Positions 12,069 through 16,499 of a stretch of 16,499 bases of DNA are shown in pieces. The stretch lies in contig DBTR01000094.1 in NCBI GenBank assembly GCA_002307145.1, positions 5,140-21,638 on the forward strand, in the 5' to 3' direction. Every line of letters starts with the position of its first letter. Position 1 is the stretch's first letter. The position numbers and the translations under genes are program-made. Source of the DNA: Rhodospirillum sp. UBA1311. GTDB taxonomy: Bacteria > Pseudomonadota > Alphaproteobacteria > Rhodospirillales > Rhodospirillaceae. Under the pieces are notes generated by a model. That model made no database searches. It was not told the DNA's origin and saw nothing but the letters and a program-made list of their open reading frames with translations.

Positions 12069-13883
12069 ATGGATTTCATCGTCATACAGGCACTGAACGG
12101 CTTGGCCGGCGCGAGTTCGTTGTTTCTCGTAGCGGCAGGGTTGTCGTTGATTTTCGGCGTCAGCCGGGTGGTGAACTTCGCGCATGGCACGGTGTTCATG
12201 GTCGGCGCGTATCTGGCGTGGACGCTGATCGGGCGGCTGGGGGTGAACTTCTGGCTGGCCGCACCGTTGGCGGCCTTGGCGACGGCGGCGTTGGGCGGCG
12301 CGATCGAGGTTCTGGTGTTGCGGCGGCTGTATGGGCGGCACGAGCTGTTGCCGCTGCTGGCGACCTTCGCCCTGGTGCTGGTGGCGCACGATCTGGTGCC
12401 GTTGATCTGGGGCGCGCAGGACATCATCGGGCCGCGCGCGCCGGGGCTGACCGGGGCGGTGGCGGTAGCGGGACGATTGCTGCCGAGCTACGACCTGTTC
12501 CTGATTCTCGTCGCTCCGGTAGTGCTGGCAGGCTTGTGGCTGATGCTCAACCGCACCCGCTTCGGACGGATCGTGCGCGCCGCGACGGAAGACCCGGAGA
12601 TGGCCGCCGCCTTGGGCATCCGGCAGGACCGGCTGTTCACCACCGTGTTCATGCTCGGCTGCGGGCTGGCGGGGCTGGGCGGGGCGCTGCGGCTGCCGCG
12701 CGAGACACTGCACCACAGTTTGGATACCCAGGTGATCGTTTCCGCCTTCGTGGTGGTGGTGATCGGCGGCATGGGGAGTTTGGGCGGCGCGTTCGTCGCA
12801 TCGGCGATCGTCGGCGTGGTGTCGGCATTCGGCATCGTGGTGTGGCCGCAGGGCACGCTGGCGATGCTGTTCGTGATCATGGCGGTGGTGCTGGTGGCGC
12901 GGCCGCAGGGATTGTTCGGCCGCCCGGCGCTGCCCGGCGCGCACCGGCCGCTGGCGCTACCCTCGCCGCCGTTGGCGGGTTACGGGCGCAAGGCGGAGCT
13001 CGGCGTGCTCGGCGGCGTCGCGGCGCTCGGGGCTTTCGGCTTCGTCGGTTCGCCGTTCGCGCTCGACGTCGCCACCCAGGCGTTGATCGCGGTGTTATTT
13101 GCGGTGAGCCTGCATCTGTTGATCGGCTGGGCGGGATTGATCTCGTTCGGCCACACGGCGCTGTTCGGCCTCGGCGCGTATGGCGCGGCGCTGCTCGGCC
13201 AGCACCTGCCGTTCGGCCTCGCGATGGTGGGCGGCGTGGCGGTGGCTGCGCTCGGCGCGGCGGCGTTCGGCGTACTGGTGCGGCGGATGAAGGGCGTCTA
13301 CCTCGCGATGCTGACGCTGGCGTTCTCGCAGTTGCTGTTCGCCACCGCGTTCCAATGGGTGAGCCTGACCGGCGGCGACAACGGCATTCTCGGGCTCTGG
13401 CCCGATCCGCCGTGGGATACGGCAGGCGGCTGGTATGCACTGACCCTCTGCTTGAGCGTTCTGTGTCTCGTAGGACTGGCATATTTGTATCGTACACCTT
13501 TCGCCTACACGCTGCGCGCGGCGCAGGATTCCGAGGCTCGTGCACGCGCCGACGCGCTGCCGGTGGACGGCTCGCGCATCCTCGCCTTCGCGGTTTCGGG
13601 CGCGGTCGCTGGGCTGGCGGGCGCGCTGCTGGTGTTTTTGAAAGGCTCGGCGTTTCCCTCGTTGTTCGCGGTGCAGCAGTCGGTGGACGGGCTGGTGATG
13701 GTGCTCCTGGGCGGCATCGCCAATCCGCTCGGGCCGGTGGCGGGTGCAGTCGCCTACACCCTGGGTGTCACGGTAATCGCAACGCTCACGCCGTCATGGC
13801 ACATGATCGTCGGCGCGGCGATCCTGGTGCTGACCCAGGCGTTGCCGGGCGGCCTGCTGCGCAACCGCGCGGGAGGGGTGTGA
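12069..13883 (+). CDS. Fused LivH-LivM permease of a branched-chain amino-acid-type ABC importer
   Basis: A 604-residue inner-membrane protein with two permease domains normally made as separate subunits. Residues 1-285 are LivH-like: NGLAGASSLFLVAAGLSLIF (11-30), VVNFAHG (34-40), the ATPase-contacting loop around ATEDPEMAAALGI (172-184), and VVIGGMGSLGGAF (230-242). Residues 305-604 are LivM-like: LLIGWAGLISFGHTALFGLG (350-369), the second contact loop around AAQDSEARARADAL (484-497), and LLGGIANPLGPVAGA (546-560). A Pro/Ala-rich linker (about 287-307) joins them. The ATG at 12069 is chosen because LivH proteins start close to this point; GGAG at 12062-12065 is rather close. An upstream ATG at 12033 has no ribosome site. 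It overlaps livG by one base. The substrate is unknown. Confidence 0.93.
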   Translation: MDFIVIQALNGLAGASSLFLVAAGLSLIFGVSRVVNFAHGTVFMVGAYLAWTLIGRLGVNFWLAAPLAALATAALGGAIEVLVLRRLYGRHELLPLLATFALVLVAHDLVPLIWGAQDIIGPRAPGLTGAVAVAGRLLPSYDLFLILVAPVVLAGLWLMLNRTRFGRIVRAATEDPEMAAALGIRQDRLFTTVFMLGCGLAGLGGALRLPRETLHHSLDTQVIVSAFVVVVIGGMGSLGGAFVASAIVGVVSAFGIVVWPQGTLAMLFVIMAVVLVARPQGLFGRPALPGAHRPLALPSPPLAGYGRKAELGVLGGVAALGAFGFVGSPFALDVATQALIAVLFAVSLHLLIGWAGLISFGHTALFGLGAYGAALLGQHLPFGLAMVGGVAVAALGAAAFGVLVRRMKGVYLAMLTLAFSQLLFATAFQWVSLTGGDNGILGLWPDPPWDTAGGWYALTLCLSVLCLVGLAYLYRTPFAYTLRAAQDSEARARADALPVDGSRILAFAVSGAVAGLAGALLVFLKGSAFPSLFAVQQSVDGLVMVLLGGIANPLGPVAGAVAYTLGVTVIATLTPSWHMIVGAAILVLTQALPGGLLRNRAGGV

Positions 13884-14650
13884 TGACCGGCCTCGCCCAT
13901 CTTTCGGTGCGCGACCTGCGCAAGCACTACGACGCGACGCTGGTGCTGAACGAGATCGCCTTCGACATTCCACGGGGCGAGATCGCCGCGCTGATCGGCC
14001 CCAACGGCGCGGGCAAGTCGACGCTGTTCGGCATCCTCAGCGGCGCGCTCAAGGCCGATGGCGGCACCGTGCTGCTCGACGGCGAAGGGATTCTCGGGCT
14101 GTCGCCGGAGGCGGTGGCGCGGCGCGGCGTCGGACGCACCTTCCAGACCTCCCAGCCTTACCGTTCGTTGCGGGTAATCGATTCGCTGCTGCTGATTCAA
14201 TCCGGCTCCTCCTCCGCATGGAGCCGCCTCACCAAACCCCTCGGTCGCTGGCCGCGCGAGGCGGTGCTGGCGGTGCTGGACGAAGTCGGCCTCGCCGATC
14301 TCGCCGACGCGCCGAGCGCGGCGCTCTCCTACGGCGACGCCAAGCGCCTCGAACTCGCCATGGCGCTGGCGCGGAGCCCCAGCCTGCTGCTGATGGACGA
14401 ACCCACCGCCGGGATGGCCCCGGGCGAACGGGTGGCATTCATGGAACTGGTGCGGCAGCGCTCGGCGGAACGGGGGATGACGGTGCTGTTCACCGAGCAC
14501 GACATGGCCACGGTGTTCGGCTTCGCGGCCCGGGTTCTGGTGCTGGACCGGGGCCGGATGATCGCCGACGGCGCGCCGGAGACGGTGCGCGCCGACGCCG
14601 AAGTGCGGCGCGCCTACCTCGGCACCGCCACGCCGACGAAGGCGTTGTGA
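13883..14650 (+). CDS. LivG-type ATP-binding protein of the same ABC importer
   Basis: A 255-residue ABC ATPase that would power the LivHM-like permease from the cytoplasmic side. The Walker A motif is GPNGAGKST, the signature is LSYGDAKRLELAMAL (the LivG form of the C-loop), the Walker B is LLLMDEPTAGMAPGE and the switch histidine is in TEHDM. The segment GVGRTFQTSQPYRSLRVIDSLLL is the Q-loop region typical of LivG, which is longer than in LivF. All catalytic motifs are intact. The start codon overlaps the stop of the permease gene (TGATG, 13881-13885) with GGGAGGGG just upstream, so the two are translationally coupled. No LivF-type ATPase gene follows: the next gene is a glycosyltransferase. 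Either this ATPase works as a homodimer or LivF is encoded elsewhere. Confidence 0.94.
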   Translation: MTGLAHLSVRDLRKHYDATLVLNEIAFDIPRGEIAALIGPNGAGKSTLFGILSGALKADGGTVLLDGEGILGLSPEAVARRGVGRTFQTSQPYRSLRVIDSLLLIQSGSSSAWSRLTKPLGRWPREAVLAVLDEVGLADLADAPSAALSYGDAKRLELAMALARSPSLLLMDEPTAGMAPGERVAFMELVRQRSAERGMTVLFTEHDMATVFGFAARVLVLDRGRMIADGAPETVRADAEVRRAYLGTATPTKAL

Positions 14651-14657
14651 AGCCGGA

Positions 14658-14680
14658 GCGCGCATGTTAACAAAGCGCGC
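14658..14680. other. GCGCGC inverted repeat between livG and the glycosyltransferase gene
   Basis: GCGCGC at 14658-14663 and 14675-14680 flank an A+T-rich 11-nt loop containing GTTAAC. It lies in the 63-bp gap after livG. It could form a hairpin or be a protein site; no T-run follows, so a terminator is doubtful. Confidence 0.35.
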
Positions 14681-14713
14681 GAAAGCGTTGGTCGAAGCCG
14701 GACGGCGGAAAAG

Positions 14714-15457
14714 ATGCAAACAGAGCAGGCGGTGCCGGAACTCGCGGTGGTGGTCCCGGTCAAGAACGAGCAGGACAACATCCTGAGTCTGATCGCGGAA
14801 ATCCACGCTGCGCTGGACGGCGTCGTCGATTTCGAGGTGGTCTACGTCGACGACGGTTCGGACGACCGCACGCCGCAGAAGCTCGCCGAGGCGAAGCAGA
14901 AGTTCCCGCGGGTGCGCAGCCTCAGGCATCGCGAAAGCTGCGGCCAGAGCCAGGCGGTGGCGAGTGGCGTGAAGGCCGCGCGCGCCCGCTTCATCGCGAC
15001 GCTCGACGGCGACGGCCAGAACGACCCGGCCGACATTCCGGCGCTCCTGGAGCGCCTGCGCGCCGCTGCCGACCCCGACCTGTTCATCGTCGCGGGCTTC
15101 CGCCACAAGCGCCGCGACAGCGCGGTCAAGCGCTACACCTCGCGCTTCGCCAACGCCCTGCGCCGCGCGCTCCTCAACGACGACACGCCGGACACCGGCT
15201 GCGGCCTCAAGGTGTTCTCGCGCGCCGGCTTCCTCGACCTGCCGCGCTTCAACCACATGCACCGCTATCTCCCCGCGCTCTATCTGCGCAACGGCGGCGC
15301 GGTGGTCTCTGTGCCGGTCAACCACCGCTCGCGCGAGCGCGGCGTGTCGAAATACGGCACCATCGACCGTGCCCTGGTGGGAATTTCCGATCTCCTCGGA
15401 GTGATGTGGCTGATCCGCCGCTCCTCGGTGCCCGAGATCGACTCCGGCGATGCCTGA
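14714..15457 (+). CDS. GT2 family glycosyltransferase, polyprenyl-phosphate sugar synthase type
   Basis: A 247-residue GT-A fold enzyme related to dolichol-phosphate mannose synthase and ArnC-type transferases, which move a sugar from a nucleotide sugar to a polyprenyl phosphate at the cytoplasmic face of the membrane. Landmarks are LAVVVPVKNEQDNI (residues 10-23), the nucleotide-binding VYVDDGSDDRT (43-53), the metal-binding LDGDGQNDP (97-105), DTGCGLKVFSR (160-170) and the acceptor-side VNHRSRERGVSKYG (202-215). It lacks the two C-terminal membrane helices of ArnC, with only one modest hydrophobic stretch (about 220-234), so it is probably peripheral. The sugar and lipid cannot be named. 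The start is the ATG after GGCGGAAAAG. Its stop overlaps the start of the VTT protein gene by 8 bp, so the two are coupled. It may or may not be co-transcribed with livG, 63 nt upstream. Confidence 0.88.
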   Translation: MQTEQAVPELAVVVPVKNEQDNILSLIAEIHAALDGVVDFEVVYVDDGSDDRTPQKLAEAKQKFPRVRSLRHRESCGQSQAVASGVKAARARFIATLDGDGQNDPADIPALLERLRAAADPDLFIVAGFRHKRRDSAVKRYTSRFANALRRALLNDDTPDTGCGLKVFSRAGFLDLPRFNHMHRYLPALYLRNGGAVVSVPVNHRSRERGVSKYGTIDRALVGISDLLGVMWLIRRSSVPEIDSGDA

Positions 15458-16148
15458 AAGCCGCGTCCGCGCCCTCAAGCCCTATGTCAAAGGCCTGGTG
15501 ATGATCGTGTCGCTGGTCGGCATCGGTTATGCCTTGAAGGCGATGGGCCTCTCCGACATGTTCGACACCAACTGGGTCGACCATGAAGTCAAGGGCAAGG
15601 GCATCTCGGGCGAGATGATCTTCGTCGCGATGAGCGCCCTGATCACCGCCGTCGGCTTCCCCCGCCAGGCGGTGGCGTTCCTCGGCGGCTACGCCTTCGG
15701 CTTCGTCGAGGGCTCGGTTCTGGCGCTGGCGGGCGCGACGCTCGGCTGCGTGCTCGCCTTTGCCTACGCTCGGATTCTCGGGCGTGCCCTGGTGCAGCGC
15801 CACTTCGGCAAACGCATAGCGCGCTTCGACGCATTTCTCGCCGGTCGCCCGTTCCTCACCACCCTCCTGATCCGCTTCCTGCCGGTGGGCAGCAACGTCG
15901 TCACCAACCTCGTCGCCGGGGTGAGCAAGGTGCCGACGGTGCCGTTCGTGCTCGGTTCGATAGCGGGCTACCTGCCGCAGACCGTCGTCTTCGTGCTGAT
16001 CGGCTCGGGCGTCCAGATCGACCCGACCTTCCGCATCGGCCTCGGCGCGGTTCTGTTCGTCGCCTCGGCGGCGCTCGGGATTTTTCTGCTGCGGCAGACC
16101 CGCCGCGCGCGCGACTTCGTCGACGACGAAGCGGAAATTCCCTCCTAA
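15450..16148 (+). CDS. TVP38/TMEM64 (VTT/DedA-superfamily) membrane protein
   Basis: A 232-residue inner-membrane protein with a VTT domain. Hydrophobic segments lie at about 13-31, 56-80, 86-109, 133-157, 163-187 and 194-216. The family landmarks are FLGGYAFGFVEGS (77-89), RFLPVGSNVVTNLVAGVSKV (142-161; the Arg and the Gly/Asn-rich re-entrant region) and GSIAGYLPQTVVFVLIGSG (169-187). Related DedA proteins have been shown to translocate undecaprenyl phosphate or phospholipids; for this TMEM64-like branch the substrate is not settled. The ATG at 15450 lies within the last codons of the glycosyltransferase gene (8-bp overlap), which suggests that the two proteins act in one process, possibly handling a polyprenyl-phosphate carrier. 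A charged tail follows the last helix. Confidence 0.88.
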   Translation: MPESRVRALKPYVKGLVMIVSLVGIGYALKAMGLSDMFDTNWVDHEVKGKGISGEMIFVAMSALITAVGFPRQAVAFLGGYAFGFVEGSVLALAGATLGCVLAFAYARILGRALVQRHFGKRIARFDAFLAGRPFLTTLLIRFLPVGSNVVTNLVAGVSKVPTVPFVLGSIAGYLPQTVVFVLIGSGVQIDPTFRIGLGAVLFVASAALGIFLLRQTRRARDFVDDEAEIPS

Positions 16149-16154
16149 TCGGAC

Positions 16155-16183
16155 TTGACTCGAGTCCCCCCTCGGCTTACCTC
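16155..16183 (+). promoter_or_regulatory. Probable promoter of groES(L)
   Basis: CTTGACT with TTGACT at 16155-16160 is a strong -35 element and fits both sigma70 and alphaproteobacterial heat-shock sigma32 promoters. The -10 box at a 17-bp spacing (TACCTC, 16178-16183) is poor. The position just before the CIRCE operator, as in other groESL operons, is the main support. Confidence 0.5.
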
Positions 16184-16184
16184 G

Positions 16185-16211
16185 TTAGCACTCAAGGCGA
16201 GAGAGTGCCAA
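16185..16211 (+). promoter_or_regulatory. CIRCE operator (HrcA binding site)
   Basis: TTAGCACTC (16185-16193), a 9-bp spacer, then GAGTGCCAA (16203-16211). This is the classical CIRCE inverted repeat with one change (C for T at 16209 of the right arm). HrcA repressor bound here would block groES(L) transcription until heat shock. It lies 70 bp before the groES start. Confidence 0.95.
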
Positions 16212-16281
16212 ACCACTGTCTCGGCGCCCCCGTGCCAGTTCGGGCGGGGTTCTCTCGTGGTCAAAAAATCTGGAGGGCACT

Positions 16282-16499
16282 ATGAAATTCAGGCCGTTGC
16301 ATGACCGTGTTCTGGTCAAGCGCGTCGAGGTCGAAACCAAGACCGCGGGCGGTATCATCATTCCCGACAGCGCCAAGGAAAAGCCGATGCAGGGCAAGAT
16401 CCTGGCCGTCGGCACCGGCACCCGTAGCGAAGACGGCAAGGTCACGCCGCTCGACGTCAAGGTTGGCGACGCCGTTCTGTTCGGCAAGTGGTCCGGCAC
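16282..16499 (+). CDS. groES: Co-chaperonin GroES, 5' part
   Basis: The first 72 codons of GroES; the frame is open at the window edge, and full-length proteins have about 95-105 residues. GroES caps the GroEL ring and closes the folding chamber. The peptide MKFRPLHDRVLVKRVE, the mobile loop with TAGGIIIPDSAKEKP (the GGI(I/V)(I/L) contact to GroEL), GKILAVGTG and KVGDAVLFGKWSG are all standard. The ATG at 16282 has TGGAGGG at 16271-16277. The CIRCE site and a -35 element lie upstream, and a small CGCCC/GGGCG hairpin (16225-16229/16242-16246) lies in the leader. groEL would be expected beyond the edge. Confidence 0.97.
   Translation, partial: MKFRPLHDRVLVKRVEVETKTAGGIIIPDSAKEKPMQGKILAVGTGTRSEDGKVTPLDVKVGDAVLFGKWSG

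Noticed and set aside
11915..13882. Long open frame leading in phase into livG, suggesting a 911-residue fusion
   Set aside because: The first two thirds are an out-of-frame reading of the permease gene (Arg/Gly/Ala-rich). The ATG at 13883 with its own ribosome site is the livG start.

Overview
The window looks like chromosomal DNA of an alphaproteobacterium, most likely a member of the Rhodospirillales or a near relative. This rests on the very high G+C content and strong G/C preference at third codon positions, the alphaproteobacterial (plant-type) glutamate-cysteine ligase, the ubiA/rsmE/gshA neighbourhood, a CIRCE-controlled groES, and G+C-rich hairpin repeats after stop codons. The genus cannot be fixed from the sequence alone. 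I see no tRNA, rRNA, CRISPR array, transposase or prophage gene.

Layout: (1) 1-2329 holds the 5' end of ubiA (minus strand), divergent from rsmE and gshA (16S rRNA methylation and glutathione synthesis). (2) 2340-4282 holds copy A of an interspersed palindromic repeat, a small chorismate mutase gene, and tldD on the minus strand. The last two are convergent and their coding regions overlap by 42 bp. (3) 4283-8049 is a divergent control region and a 1160-residue flavin/iron-sulfur oxidoreductase. It joins a GltD/NfnB-like half, a ferredoxin-NADP reductase/PyrK/NfnA-like half and an unrecognised N-terminal domain of about 240 residues. (4) 8053-11810 holds repeat copy B, a periplasmic amino-acid-type binding protein with a TTG start, a small NADP-binding F420-reductase-like protein, and a succinate-semialdehyde-dehydrogenase-like enzyme. 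(5) 11813-14650 holds repeat copy C and a two-gene ABC importer made of a natural LivH-LivM fusion and one LivG-type ATPase, with no LivF-type ATPase beside it. (6) 14714-16148 is a tightly overlapping pair: a polyprenyl-phosphate-type GT2 glycosyltransferase and a VTT/DedA-superfamily membrane protein. (7) 16155-16499 is a promoter, a CIRCE operator and the start of groES.

The genes are mostly housekeeping. The binding protein, the two dehydrogenases and the Liv-type transporter share a strand and may form one uptake-and-oxidation locus, but this is inference. The two most unusual things are the repeat family and the oxidoreductase. The repeat has three copies, each starting 3-11 nt after a stop codon, with stems that keep pairing although their sequences differ. 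The oxidoreductase has the cofactor motifs of both subunits of an electron-bifurcating NfnAB enzyme in one chain.
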